DNA from: Paragyromitra xinjiangensis
Taxonomy: Eukaryota; Ascomycota; Pezizomycetes; Pezizales; Discinaceae
DNA: 64,000 nt
Reading direction: 5' to 3'
Assembly: GCA_038503065.1 (NCBI GenBank)
Contig: JBCAMK010000010.1
Coordinates: 186,001-250,000, forward strand
In this document: positions 46,308 through 58,150 of the stretch, piece by piece
How positions within the stretch are numbered: position 1 is the first letter of the stretch
How the letters are laid out: the number at the start of each line of letters is the position of its first letter
The notes under the pieces: model-generated
What the model was told of the DNA's origin: nothing
Seen by the model: the letters and a program-made list of their open reading frames with translations, nothing else
Database searches by the model: none
Made by a program: the position numbers and the translations under genes

Positions 46308-47567
46308 CTAAACCTTGTTTAGTTCTACCCCTACCTCACCATATGGAACATCCATCAGCTTGTCTCCGACCCAAACACCCTGTTCTGCCATTCCTCCAAA
46401 CAGCCCATCAACAATTTTTTCAGCAGGCTTCTCAACCGTGTCATCCATGATATCTTCCACTTTCGGCACAGTACCGAATACAATACCCTTCGCCTCTGGA
46501 GTATCTTTGGTCGGTATCTCAGCGACGAAGAACTGTATATACTGTCCCGGGATAGCAAGACCAGTCTGCGGCTTTTGTGCCTCACCCGGGTAACCCGCAG
46601 CATTGAAAAGGCTATTTTCAAAATTCTCCGCAAACTCTCCCGTATCTGTCAAACCCTGTGGATCGAGGGAAAGAAGTCCAGCCTTCGAGCCCCACCCTCC
46701 GCCGCCAGAGAGAACACGGTGGATACGAGCACCTGGGGCAGAGAAGATACCCTCGTCAGCGGTCGGCGGGTGTGGGGTAAGGCGGGCAAACACCTGAATT
46801 CTGCCAAGCTTGTTGTAGGTATCATCAGGCAACGACTCAGCATATTTCGGTATAGCTTTTTCAAGCTCCCTGCTAGCACCCTCTAATGTACCTGCCTCTG
46901 TCTCGAGCTGCTTTAGGATATTACCCATACCAGCCACGATCCGTCTCGGAGACGTAAGTGACTTGAGCGGCAGACGAGCGTTCAGGGCACCGTCTGCTAC
47001 AAGTTGTGAGGGCACGATAACCTCAACGGTCCCAATTTCATGCTCTTTGACAGCTACAACGCCAGTGCGTTGACCTATGAACTTCATCAGCTCACCCATT
47101 TCGTCCCATGCCTCCTTGATGTCCTGCTGAGCATGCGCAAATTCTAACGCGTCTTTCTCAGATAGCCCAGTGGCCGCCTCGATCTGCACAGGGACTTCCT
47201 TCTCTGTAGTAGGGATGTGAAGTAGTGTAAACTTGGCACCGTTCTGGAAAACGGTATTTGCCAAGGGCACTGTGATCTTCACTGATGAGAGAGAAAAGGA
47301 GATCGATTTTGTGAGTTCTTTAACAGGAGGCAATTTAATAGAGAGGTTATGATCAGTGATCAACCAACTATGACCCTCTTCAACTCGGACCCCGGGCTCC
47401 GGAGCCCCAGGGAGCGAATCAACCGCTGCTGCAAGAATCGACACTGTCCCATCTTTTGTAAATGGACGCAGATTCTCATCCGTGATTTTCACAGCGGACT
47501 TTGGAGTTGTTAATAAAATTATTGATTTTGGCGGCGAGGGGAGATTTTTCGGTAATCCCAGGCTAAC
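46308..47567 (-). CDS. conserved-looking hypothetical protein, main exon
   Basis: A 420-codon open frame runs from a likely splice acceptor (GGAATAG|GTTAGC, at 47567) to the stop at 46308. There is no ATG in its first part, so a 5' exon is required. One in-phase candidate is 47727–47698 with a weak GTGAAC donor, encoding ten residues. The protein begins with a Pro/Lys/Leu segment (NLPSPPKSIILLTTPKSA), continues with alpha/beta-looking sequence, and contains a Gly-rich block HRVLSGGGGWGSKAGLLSLDP near residue 270 and a C-terminal GLFGGMAEQGVWVGDKLMD segment. Codon use is even and GC-richer than the surroundings. I have a vague association of the Gly-rich block with fungal proteins loosely annotated as V-type ATPase C-subunit family, but would not assign that function. 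No signal peptide or membrane helix. Confidence 0.72.
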   Translation of the reverse strand, partial: VSLGLPKNLPSPPKSIILLTTPKSAVKITDENLRPFTKDGTVSILAAAVDSLPGAPEPGVRVEEGHSWLITDHNLSIKLPPVKELTKSISFSLSSVKITVPLANTVFQNGAKFTLLHIPTTEKEVPVQIEAATGLSEKDALEFAHAQQDIKEAWDEMGELMKFIGQRTGVVAVKEHEIGTVEVIVPSQLVADGALNARLPLKSLTSPRRIVAGMGNILKQLETEAGTLEGASRELEKAIPKYAESLPDDTYNKLGRIQVFARLTPHPPTADEGIFSAPGARIHRVLSGGGGWGSKAGLLSLDPQGLTDTGEFAENFENSLFNAAGYPGEAQKPQTGLAIPGQYIQFFVAEIPTKDTPEAKGIVFGTVPKVEDIMDDTVEKPAEKIVDGLFGGMAEQGVWVGDKLMDVPYGEVGVELNKV

Positions 47568-47784
47568 CTATTCCTTCACGACACGAAATGTTAGTAAATT
47601 GATCCCTTGCGTTCTATTTTTTTTACCGGTTTCGGCTATATGTGAAAAAATGAAATAAAATATGCATAAAAATGATCAGAAGTAGATTCGCGTTCACAGC
47701 ATTCGTTCCCTCTGGAATTTTAACCATAAAATGGTATCCTCAGAGGGTTACGTCTGAGTGAGCTGGGATAACGATATGTATTCA

Positions 47785-48375
47785 TCATAGGAATTTTTTT
47801 GATTCGACGGGGAAGAGATAAAGCACGGGGAAAAAAAAAACTGATGATAAATCATCAAAGAAAGAGATTAGGTAGATAAAAGCACACTGACCGACCTCGG
47901 ATTCAACACCGTTTGTAGGATCAAATAACTCCGCCTCTGCTGAAGGCGGCCACGATGAAAAACCGGACTCCGAACACGGAAACCATTTCCTGATAAAGAT
48001 GAAAGCGACCTGAGCAACGGAGCAAACAATGATGCTGAGGATGACGAAGTGCGAGAGGAGGCGGTGCAGAGGAGGGTCATCATCCTTTTTATCCCACGGA
48101 GTACAGTGAGGAGCTGAGACGAAAAGATTTTTCTTCTCTCCTGTCGGTGCTGAAAAGGAAATTGCAGGAACGTCCAGCGGGGGGGTGTTGTGGCGGTGGG
48201 ACGCCAAGCATGAGTTACCCGGACGTATAGCTAGTGGTGTGACTGTCACGATGAATTGAGTTGCCGAGACAACGCTGGTGAACCCTGGTCCATCAGGGTG
48301 CATTCCCCACACAACCTTTGACACCACGGCGTGCCGGAACATTTTTTCGTTCGTCCTTTCACCAGCAGGTGCCAC
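47785..48375 (-). CDS. uncertain ORF with one hydrophobic segment
   Basis: A 196-codon open frame on the minus strand, upstream of the gene at 46308–47567. One hydrophobic helix-like segment (FVILSIIVCSVAQVAFIFI) is followed by a basic/aromatic stretch and a Pro/Glu-rich part. Before it lies a charged DKKDDDPP block. The start and end portions look less like coding sequence. It could be a real small membrane protein, part of an exon, or chance. No family is recognised. Confidence 0.25.
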   Translation of the reverse strand: MAPAGERTNEKMFRHAVVSKVVWGMHPDGPGFTSVVSATQFIVTVTPLAIRPGNSCLASHRHNTPPLDVPAISFSAPTGEKKNLFVSAPHCTPWDKKDDDPPLHRLLSHFVILSIIVCSVAQVAFIFIRKWFPCSESGFSSWPPSAEAELFDPTNGVESEVGQCAFIYLISFFDDLSSVFFFPVLYLFPVESKKFL

Positions 48376-49111
48376 GGTCCGGCAGCCAGAAATTCAACTG
48401 GGACCCGTGTGTTACCGAGCCCCGAGACGGATTCAGATTTCTTGTTGGGAATGTGGGTCCCACTATTCGATGACGGCTTGCAATCAAAATTAGATTGGCG
48501 CAAATCGAGAATTTCTGGAAAGCGAAACTAAACGAAGCAGGCTTCGAAGAATAGATTGTCGTTTGTTTGTTTACCGTAATAGGAGCGCTTCGCGGATGAA
48601 TGGAGGATCTAGGATTACCTGTAAATAGAGATCGATCTGTGCGACAGTTGACATTTGACGTGCCAGATGCAGGAACGGAAAATTTAGGATATGGACCAAC
48701 AACAAACAGCCACCAGCAGGATATCCCGCACCTGCGGACTAAGGGGTTCGGGAGAGCGAAATGCTATTCGATCCAACCTCCAAGGATGTTTACGCGAAAA
48801 AGGAGTAAATTCACCACGAGATCACGTGCAGGCGCATCTCTTCGGATTCTTAATAGCTCCCGCGGTTTATTGTGGACTCCAAGGTTACATGTGGAGACTT
48901 ATATGTACTTTATTCGAGACTCGGGAATCACAGCCCAATTTCGAATTTAAACGAATGTGATAAATTAGATCATCGCATTGTTATTTCTAGTAATTATTAG
49001 CAGCCTCAAGAAAGTACTCCAGGGTACGGTCCTGGGTACCTGCTTTGGTGCGCATATTTCTAGTGCCCAGGATTTCTTCGCACGTCCCCTTTTTCAGCCC
49101 TATGATCATCA
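48376..49111. other. spacer, nothing supported
   Basis: Plus-strand ORFs 48600–48950 and 48691–48960 overlap in different frames and show no domain. No RNA gene or repeat was recognised. Confidence 0.45.
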
Positions 49112-49474
49112 TCACCAGCGATCACTCACTCCCCAACCTGACCATGATGCCACTCTGTTGGTGATATTCTTATTCTTCTTCACCTGGGTCTTCCCGTCTC
49201 CGACTTCCTCCCAACTCACGCCGAACCGTCGTCCCAGAGGCACGCCCACCACAAGCCCGACGATAAGCCCGAAGGCAAATCCCCCAAACACAACCAACCC
49301 CGAAACAACCCCCAGCAAGTACGGGAGCACATACTCCCTGCGTCCGTATTTTCCCCAGAAGTCGTCAAGGAGCTGTTTGCTAAGGTCCAGGATATGCTCG
49401 CTGACGTCGGTTTCTGGGTATCTTTTAGAAATATCAGGATGATGGAATGAGTAACCTGGGCTTACGAGGAATTT
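49112..49474 (-). CDS. last exon of a small glycine-rich membrane protein (fragment)
   Basis: A 121-codon frame on the minus strand runs from a likely acceptor (CACTGATATGGCAAAAG|AAATTC, with branch-like CTATTAACC/CACTGAT) to a stop. It contains SPGYSFHHPDISKRYPETDV, an amphipathic stretch (EHILDLSKQLLDDFWGKYG), and then one long hydrophobic Gly-patterned segment (SGLVVFGGFAFGLIVGLVVG) ending with basic residues. The C-terminal 35 residues are polar. The 5' exon was not securely found; a candidate ATG near 49,590 opens a 34-codon frame (MPKQTFKVSALHSLQL…). The longer plus-strand ORF 48978–49442 is its antisense shadow. No family is recognised. Confidence 0.45.
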   Translation of the reverse strand, partial: KFLVSPGYSFHHPDISKRYPETDVSEHILDLSKQLLDDFWGKYGRREYVLPYLLGVVSGLVVFGGFAFGLIVGLVVGVPLGRRFGVSWEEVGDGKTQVKKNKNITNRVASWSGWGVSDRW

Positions 49475-51469
49475 CTTTTGCCATATCAGTGGTTAATAGA
49501 TTGTAGCGAGCTGATGAGGTGGTGCCAGAGGAGGTTTCGCCTCAGCTGAAGACTGTGTAAGGCTGAAACTTTAAAAGTTTGTTTCGGCATAATATTCCGT
49601 TGAAGTACTTGTAGACTAGCTCCTAGGCTGCAAGCCTAATTGAAGAAGTGCATCTACTGTTAGGCGTTCTTCTCCATTAGGGTTGCAGAGCATCACCTTG
49701 AAGAACCGAGCTTCCGGAGGCTCCGATGTTCATTCGAGCCACGTAGAAACGGGGATCGGATTTAGCAATTTTAAAATGAACATCTACAAAGTTTGCTTAT
49801 GGACAGTCAATTTACGGCGAAGATTTTGCAAATCGTCAAATCCTCCCAATTGGACAAGCCATCGGCAACATACAGGGTTTCCCCAGCCCCCCCCCTCCTC
49901 AAGCGGCTCAGCCAACAAATGAAAGGGGAGGAAAGAAAAAACACGCAATCATAGCGCGAGCCGTACGTGACAATTTTTGGTAGTGGTCTGGGAGCTGATG
50001 GGGATTGGTTTATGGGGGCCTTTCTCTGTTTGTGATCTCGAGATTGTCAAATGAATATCTCCGTTATCAACCAGGCGAATCTAGGAACGATCTTGTGGAC
50101 TCGACGTCAGGGCTGTCGCGTGCTTTGTGCTGCGGGTTGCCGCGTGTGCTACGCTGGGCCATCTGGTCTCGATGATCATCACTGCCAATATCCGTGAACG
50201 AAGGAGGTCGATGCAATTCATAGAAAGATAAAAATGTTTCGGAGACAGAGAAACATTCGTCCAGCTCGAGGTCGGTAGATCCGAACATTGGGGATCCGGG
50301 GAGGCCCGAACGCCAACCGTTGGGAAAATCTGTTTCGACACTGGCTGTCAAACTCTCTCACCATCCGGGAAAGAAATCCCATGTTCGCACACAGACCAGG
50401 CCCGAAGCAGCGCGCTGATTGCGGCTCCCCCCCCCGTTTCACTAAGAAAAGCAGCTTGTCCAATCTCGGTAACGAGCAACCCAGGGTCCGTCCCCTTGCG
50501 GTATGGATCACCAGCGTGGGCAAGGGGCCGAAGGGGAAATTGCACAAATTTACAACACACACCGCTCTTGGTCCGTGTTGCGTCTGTCCGTTTTCGAGGG
50601 TTCGAAACCCTCCCGCTTGTCATGATCGAATCTTGGATGCGAGCTGCCGAGCGAGGGAGCGATTTTTTTTTTCTTCCTTTTCTTTCGGGAAGAATGGGAG
50701 GGAATTGGGGATAGTGGTGGTCCAAATTTATTATTGTTACTATTATTTTTAGAGATGGAGTGGGTAGGCGCCGGATTGGCTGCAAGAAATCGCCTCCACC
50801 CTGCGTATGACTGGGGTACTTGTGAACACGACCTGCGAGTTCGAGTACTTGGCAATATTCAGCATAATTTCAGGTACAAACAAACATTTTGTTTTTTTCG
50901 AATGTTAAGTATTGCGTGGTACAAGAGGGGCGAGGAGACGATGTTGGCTCTGAGCTAATGGGGGGAGACGGGATAAAAGGGAAAGAGGGCGAGAGCTAAG
51001 GACGCTGAGAGTGTATTTTGCCTGTGATGGGGTGGTATTTTTTATTTATTTTTTTACGCTCGTGTACCTGAAAGAGAAGGCGGAGTCGAGGGTCGGGGGG
51101 GGGAAACAGGCAGGCAAACAATTAATCGATCGTGAGAGGGAAATAACGGGAGCTCCGCGGTCCTTATCCGCAGTTGGCGAGAGGGGTGGATGGATAGGAT
51201 GTATGTACAGTTAGCTGCCACGAAGTGAGGAGGAGAGCCGAGTTTATGCTATGTGATGTTAGGTATCCAGATGTGATGCATGATGGGCGTGGAGGGTGTA
51301 CTTGACTGTGTACTACATGTATGTATAGTACATACATGTAAGTACATACATGTACCTGTGGGCGTGGTGTGTGCCTGAGCTGACGGGGGTGTCCATCTCG
51401 TTGTTTCTCGCTTGGTGCGGAAGACCAAGAGGAGCTCGCGTTCTTTGGCTCCTTCCTGTTTCCCTCCTG
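49475..51469. other. spacer with a tRNA-like T arm and a palindrome cluster
   Basis: No gene is firmly supported. Overlapping ORFs at 50,067–50,785 on both strands are unrecognised. A T-arm-like hairpin GAGGG-TTCGAAA-CCCTC lies at 50596–50612. Palindromic ACATGTA repeats lie at about 51,314–51,354. The region from ~50,930 becomes G-rich and leads into the CT-rich leader of the next gene. Confidence 0.45.
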
Positions 51470-52767
51470 CGAGCGAATCCGCCGCCACTCTTCTCCGGCC
51501 ACTCGCTCGCTTCCACACCCCCTTCCCCAACATCTTCAACATCCCTCGTTCGTTTGCTCTTCTTTTCTCTTTTCCTCTTTCTCTCCCTTTCGCCCTCCCC
51601 TCCTCTTCCCCTCCAAGTTTGCCAGGCCCAGCTCTGTTGGCCGTCCACTCTCTTTCATTGTGTTTCTCTCGCGCTGTCGACCACTTTCTTTTATCCCCAC
51701 ACCCCTCCCCCCCCCAAAATACCAACCAACCCGTCTCCCTGCGCCCCGTTTACTCGAGGTCACCTGGGTTAGAATCGATCGTCCTTTGGTCACATTTGAT
51801 CTTTGATCGTTTCGATTCTTCGCCGCTTGGTTCTTAGCTGCTTACTCCAGTAAATACCGTCACTGCTCCCTTGTCCGCTATTATTCGGTCGTCCCTTCCT
51901 TCGTTCGTGCCATTGGGCCCGTCACTGTTAGTCCAACACTACACACACACCCCCACCCACCCACGAAGGGATTCTTCACCACCCAACCACGGCTTCAACC
52001 TTGCCTACCAGCAGCACCAGCAGCAGCAGTAGAGGGCTCTCAGTGTTGGATATCTCTAGAAAGTACTGTACGTCGTGGTAGCCAACACTTGTCTTGCATT
52101 ACCACCGTCTACTCTATTGTACACGTTTTTCGTCCCTTGCCATTCGTACAATCATTTCAGTTATCAACCATCGTTCAACAACCAGCTCTAGTAGCTACGT
52201 TTTTCGCTTTCTGTCGCTATTTATTATTATCTCGCTCGGACTTATCCTTTTCGCTTCTACGACCAATTATTATATTTATTCCTCTTCTTGGCCTTGCTTT
52301 TCTCCACGTGTGAAGAAAAAGCCTATTTCAAACGGATTCTGTTCCTGCTTCTACGAATTTTTTGCGTTTTTTCTTTTCTCCCACACCAGAGGAACCAAAG
52401 TCGGTTAGTCCTTCATTTACCCCCCTCCCCCAATCCCATCGTTTTTTGTGAGTTGGAATATCTCTCGGGACGCAATTTGTATTGCTTTAGCGCAGTCGGC
52501 TGCCCGCTTCGTTTTCGTCAGTTGATATGGGCAGCGGCTGTTCGGCTGTTAACCAGAGGGTTGGTCGTTAACTCCTCTTTCAGTAGTTCTTTCTGCACGA
52601 GACTCCGACGCACGCACTGCACGAATCCGTACCTTTATATCATCACGACTGATCAATCTTGTTTCTTCGAAAACCTACGTCAACTGAATACTCCCTCCTG
52701 AGGCTAGTTAAACCTAATTATCGTATCGCAACAAGTAGCGTCGAATCGTAATCCGTCAATAGTAATC
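51470..52767 (+). promoter_or_regulatory. pyrimidine-rich promoter and long leader of the cell wall proline-rich gene
   Basis: C/T-rich tracts cover about 51,470–51,720 and 51,840–51,960, followed by CACC/CAGCAG simple repeats (51,940–52,030) and further CT-rich sequence to ~52,640. Several short upstream ATG frames occur (for example at 52089, 74 codons). If transcription starts in the CT tract, the leader exceeds 1 kb unless spliced, and uORFs could affect translation of the ATG at 52768. Confidence 0.5.
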
Positions 52768-55531
52768 ATGGCAGCCACCGCCCATGCTTCGCACACTCGT
52801 GAACCGTCAATCACCAGATTGGAATGCGACATCAATCCCAATTTTTCGTTCCCTGTGCAACCCCACCATCGATCACAATCACTTCTATCTCCCTCGGCTT
52901 TTGGGTTCCCACCGTCCAATTCGCCAATTCACTCATTTGCCTATCCACCTAGGCGGGGTTCAGTCCCGCCTAGCAGCAGTGGTCCTCTTGCTTCCGCAAG
53001 TTTGAACACTACCAGGCCGAAATCCAGCTCGGCTAGTACTGCGTTATTGCCAATTTCTCCGAAACCTTTATCAACCGAAGTCACACCAGTTCCTAGTCCA
53101 GTGACTCCCTCAGGAGAACACAACGCATTAAAGACACGAGGACCAACTTATTATTCAGGTGGAATCAGGACTGGGAGTAGGACAATTACGAGTGGTGCAG
53201 CCCCGACTATTGTGAATGCTAGTGTTGCTTCAGGTTCAAGAGAGGGTCATCAACGGGCTGGGAGCGAAATGATTGGAGGACCGCCTCTCGTGGCATCAAA
53301 GAAGGAGGATGGTGCTCCAGTAACGATGACTGAAAGGGTTCTGGCTAGGCCGATTGTACCGACACCGCCAAGTGGAGTACGGAGAGGTCATGCCCACCGC
53401 AGGTCAGGGGCGATCTCAAGCGGAGACGTATGGAGTCTGATGAGCCAAAGTGCGCCAAGCCTGCCGTTGGCTTGTGCTGGAAATCAAAGTGCTTCAAATG
53501 GTGTTGCTGATGCCGCTGCGCAACCGAAGGGTAGCGCAGGCGCCAGCCCTGTTTTGAGTAAGAGTGCCCCTGTTAGTCCAGGATTTGTTGGTAGGTGGTA
53601 TTTTTTATATGTGAAGATAACTTTAGGAACTGACGTTTAATCTAGATCCTTCACCACTTCCTTCGCCAAGTGTCTCGGTTGAGTCTGAAGCTGGTGATCG
53701 GAAAAGTCGCGTTCATTTTATTGATCGTGTCGAGATTATTCCGAGACCGTTATCCGTTGATACAGAAGCTGGCAACACCACAACCGTTGTGGAACACTCA
53801 ATCAATACCACCGTTGCTACCACCGATAGCGTTGCCAGCGTTGTCAAAACACCAATCACCACCCTTCCTCCTCTCCTAACTTCACCCGTAGTTGCCGCAC
53901 CAGCCGCACCAGCCGCACCAGGCAGGAGACCACATGGCCGAACAAGGAGTAACTCGCAGACTTTGAACCTGCCAACTGCTGCGTTAAGGGCTACAAGCGA
54001 TAGACCCTCGACCGCAGGGGCGATTCTATCATCTCCTGTACTCAAGTCAGCGACCGAGGAAGAACCTTTCCCAGGTGTTCCTTCGCTCAAGCGACCTGCT
54101 TCAGCATCGCCACCTCTTGAGAGTGAACAGAACTCCCCCACAAAGCCACCCCCTCAAAAGAAAATGCACAAAAAGGCTCTCAGTGATTATTCTCCTCTTG
54201 TTGGTACTGCATCCTTTGGGGACGACTTAAGTCCTACTGTTGCCAACAAAGATCTTTCAACATCAGAGGACCAGTCTTCAGAACAGACTGCCAAGAAGAA
54301 GAAGAAGAAGAGCAAGAAGCAGATCAAGAACTGGGCAGGAACAATCCTGGGTAAAGGAAGAGGACTTCGTCATAGTTCTAAACGACAATTTAAAGCAGTA
54401 CCAAGAAGATCGCCAACACCCCCACTACCTCGATCAGAGCATCAGATGCCCGGCGACAATGAATGGATACCAGCCGCATGGAATGAAAATTACGTGCTTA
54501 TGGCTGTGGACGATTCTGTGGGCCCGGATTCGAGCACAGAGAGCGTGGTGATTGCGGATGCAACAGAGAGCCCTATTATTGATCTGGATGCTGCTTTAGG
54601 TCCGTTCAAGACGCCAATTGGGCCCAGTACTGGATTTGCCGCGGCAAGGAGGAGACGGATGCATTCCGCTGTTGGACTGAAGGCGAATGGATATTTCCAC
54701 CGACGGAGTGAGAGCATGCCTGAGATGCAACTGTTTTCTCTGGAGGAAGATGGACATATGGACGACGTATTTGAGGAAGAGGAGAGTGAGGAGAGCGAGA
54801 GTGAAGATGAAGAAGGGAAAGTTAACAGTGGAGAGGGGCTTGGGATTGGAATTAAGGTTGTTGATGAAGCGGATGGTGCCAATTGGCAGGAAGGTATTGA
54901 GATGGAATGGGGATCTGAAGATGCTGGCAGTGAGAGGAATGTGGAGAGGAAAATGAGTGAACCTGAAAGTCACGAAGCGTGGAGAGCTCATCGAGCCTCG
55001 CTATCTGTGACCACTACTTTAAAAGCCCCCCGCAGCAACTCTTCGATGAATTCGAAATCTTCGACAACCGAGGCCGATGAGGAGACAACACCGGTTTCTC
55101 CACGTAAGGGGGCTCCCGCTGATATCATCACATCGTCACACTCATCCGGTTCGACCATTACCGCCTCCAGCCCATTTCTCTCTGCTCAGGCTCCTGATTC
55201 CCCTGCTACTTTTGTCACGGCAACATCAAATCCTAACACACCAGTCATGCCGGATTTCGCTACTGATTATGCGGACTCTGCAGCAAGCTTCGATATGTAT
55301 TCCGACTTTCTTGGTGAACCTGGCCCAGAGATGAGGATGAGTGTGGATGATGTTCCTAGTCTCACCAGCTCATCTAGCACTATGACAATGAGCGGTGTCT
55401 ATCACGGTATGCCATCAACCCCTGGTGTTGGAAGCTTGGGTAGCCTGGATTTGCATGTAAAGGAAGGAAAGTCGAAGGAAGGGAAATCGAAAAGGTGGAG
55501 CAGGGTTTTCAGCTTTTGGAAGTCGAAGTAA
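52768..55531 (+). CDS. 'cell wall proline-rich' family protein
   Basis: Two exons (52768–53590 and 53646–55531) close in phase to 902 aa. The protein is Ser/Pro/Thr-rich and largely disordered, with conserved islands that I associate with ascomycete proteins annotated as cell wall proline-rich. They include GHAHRRSGAIS near 210, KSRVHFIDRVEIIPRPLS soon after the splice, a Lys run from an AAG repeat (54,293–54,318), SPIIDLDAALGPFKTPIG near 590, RRRRMHSAVG and HRRSESMPEM, an Asp/Glu-rich acidic run, and a basic C-terminus KRWSRVFSFWK. There is no signal peptide or GPI signal, so despite the family name it is more likely cytoplasmic or a signalling or cortex protein; many SP/TP and RRxS sites suggest phosphorylation. 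That is inference. Confidence 0.85.
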
Positions 55532-58150
55532 TCAGTTCTTTCTGATCCTACTACCTTTGGAACGCACGTCACGATTATCTCTTGCGTCTCTTTCTCTCTC
55601 ATCTTCTCATATTCACTTATGGGTTGATTGATCCTCATCATTGGGGAGTGTACATTTTATCACCGGTTCGCATATTCGGTTTTCGATTTGTGATTATAGC
55701 TGGTTTTCTCTTTTTTCGACTTGTTTTTGGGTTTGCTTTGGGCTTGTTTTTATTGCTATATTATCTTTTTTATTTCCTACTTCTATTCAATTCTCGAAAA
55801 GATGGCATCCCTCGCGATCGCGCATATTGCTTGATACATACACATACATCATACATACCACCTCAGCGACTACCTTGTGCATTCGAAATCTCCCATGAGA
55901 TTACACAAAAAAAGACAGCGGAAGAGCGTTAGACAAATGCAAAAGGGGTAGACAAAGTTTTGCTTACCGCGAAGGGAGAGAAAAAAGGGAAGTGTATTGT
56001 CATTTTTTTGTATTATTTGTTGATTTTTGTTATTCATCGTTTTTGGAGGTGCAACACCATTCGCCCACCTTGCTGCTATTGTTTTTTTCGGGGACATTTC
56101 TTTTATCATTGGGAATGACACGGGTTGGGATGGGTCGGTCTGTGGGTTTGGTCGGGACGGGTTGGGTCTCGGTCTGGTCTATTTCGTCGTAGTCGTCTTG
56201 GCTATGCAGTTTTTTATCTTTTTTATTTTTTTTTGTGGTGGGAACATAGGATCAGTTATACTGAAGCGTACTCACCCTCTCACACTCACTTGATATTCAC
56301 TATCTCACTATCGTTCATGCCCTCATTCATAGCCACAATCATTTTATATGTTTCAAAAAACACCATCACTCACTATATTTCTTGAATAACTATCTCTGAC
56401 ATCAAACCACTACTTGTCTTATACAGACGTTCACTCACTGGGCAATCGAACTTGTACCTCTACATTTATTTATATCGTTATTGGCCTTTTCGTACCTTTC
56501 GTTTTCCATGCTTCCGTGGGGATTTGTTTTTTGGAGTTTGCTTTTTTACTGGGTGGGGTGGGAAGAACTGGATGGGTCGGGAATCGAGCACAAAAAAAAA
56601 CTGGTAAACCAACGGGAAAATAATAATAATTTCAATAACAGTGGGACCGGCCGCGGATTAGAACAGCGGGTAGTGTAATGATTTTTTTTTTCAATTTTTT
56701 TTCTTCCTCTGTTATGGGTTCCGGGAATCGGAGGCTAGGTATTGGGCGCGGGTTGGGCGGGACGGGACGGTTTCGCTGGGGTTAGTGGTTGGTTGGGTCC
56801 TTTTTTTTTTCTTTCTTTCCTCTGGGGGGGTTTTTCTTTTGGGAGAAGGGGTTTCCTTTTTGTTTAGGGGGGCTTGTTTAAATTGAAAGTTAGGATTGGT
56901 CTTACTGATGTATTATTCCTTTGACACCACGTGTTCTGGACACGCATGCATCATGACCTACGAGTGATTTTTAGTGATCGGGAAGAAAGGAAGCTGTTAT
57001 GTAGCTAATGGGGGGGGAAATGTACACCTACGTGTTCATCCCAATTTATATACTATCTACGGTAAGATCCGGTGTCTCAGTCACGGAAGTCAAAGGGTTC
57101 TGGAGTGTCTATGAAGATCTACATAGTGCTGGGATTGTTTTGTTTTGGTTTTTTTTTTTCTTCTTTCTTCTTTCTTCCCCATCCATCCACACCTGGGGGA
57201 AAGGAAAAAATATACCCGCTGCAGCACACCGGAAGATTTTTGAAAATCTGCCATGGGATAATATGCCGAGGAGTAGAGCCGGTGGGACGGGATATCGCAG
57301 ATTTGGTTTCGTGTCCACTTGCGTTTTGCAGCCTGCTGCAGCCATCCGGCCGGGGGGGGGAAAACTCGATGGTGTGGGGAGAGAGGGGGGGGGCTATCTC
57401 GGAAGTATCTCCTTTTGATCATATCTTCCTGGGATTGGCTTTTGTTGGGTGCACCCGGGTTCAGATAGTTTTGGGAGAGATAGATTCTGGGTGTTGTGGT
57501 GGTGGTGGTGGTGATGCAATTCGAATGTGGTGCTGAGACATAGATCGGAAATCGGTTATTCCGGATCTAGAGGGGTCCAGGTAACATATCCATGTGCTAG
57601 GGAAGGGGCCTGGAATGTGTTTGGAGTCGCAGTTGCCCTAAAAACTGCATCACGTGATCACGCGATTTGTGTTTCACCAATCATGTGCTTATCGCACTGG
57701 GAGTCAAACGCCCTGGGCCACTATCTATTTACATTCTTTAGCTATACCATGTCATCTATAATGCTATCTTGAATGTTCATGAATGAAATTGATTACTATG
57801 ATCATATAATCAACCCCCGAAAACACACTCCCCATTGTGCGAATAAGATACCCCACAACCCACAGAGCTAAAAACAATCTTTCCAAACCAGCTCTCTAAA
57901 AGCTCACTCCGGTTTTATTTCCGGAAGCCCCCACAGTAGTCCCATGCACGGACCGGATTGCGAACCCATAACGCGAACCCCACAGCCATTGAGCTTGACT
58001 ATCACGACGCCCGCCCCACTTCAGCGGGGAGAACTAAACCGTATGATTCGCGTCTAAACTTGATAGTCTTGGCCTTAACAGACGCACTACGAATATGAAA
58101 CGCTCATCATATATCACATCACCTCCACAAGAATTCTCGGAAACCAAGAC
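55532..58150. other. T/G-rich 3' flank and spacer
   Basis: 55,540–57,530 is T- and G-rich on the plus strand, with long T-runs (56,213–56,233, 56,683–56,700, 56,800–56,820) and G-runs (57,351–57,360 and 57,384–57,392). No gene is supported; the short ORFs are hydrophobic by composition only. The region 57,780–58,150 is A+C-rich and featureless. Confidence 0.5.

Noticed and set aside
50067..50785. Overlapping ORFs of 94–154 codons on both strands
   Set aside because: All frames are open because of GC content; no frame has a recognisable motif, and splice partners could not be found.
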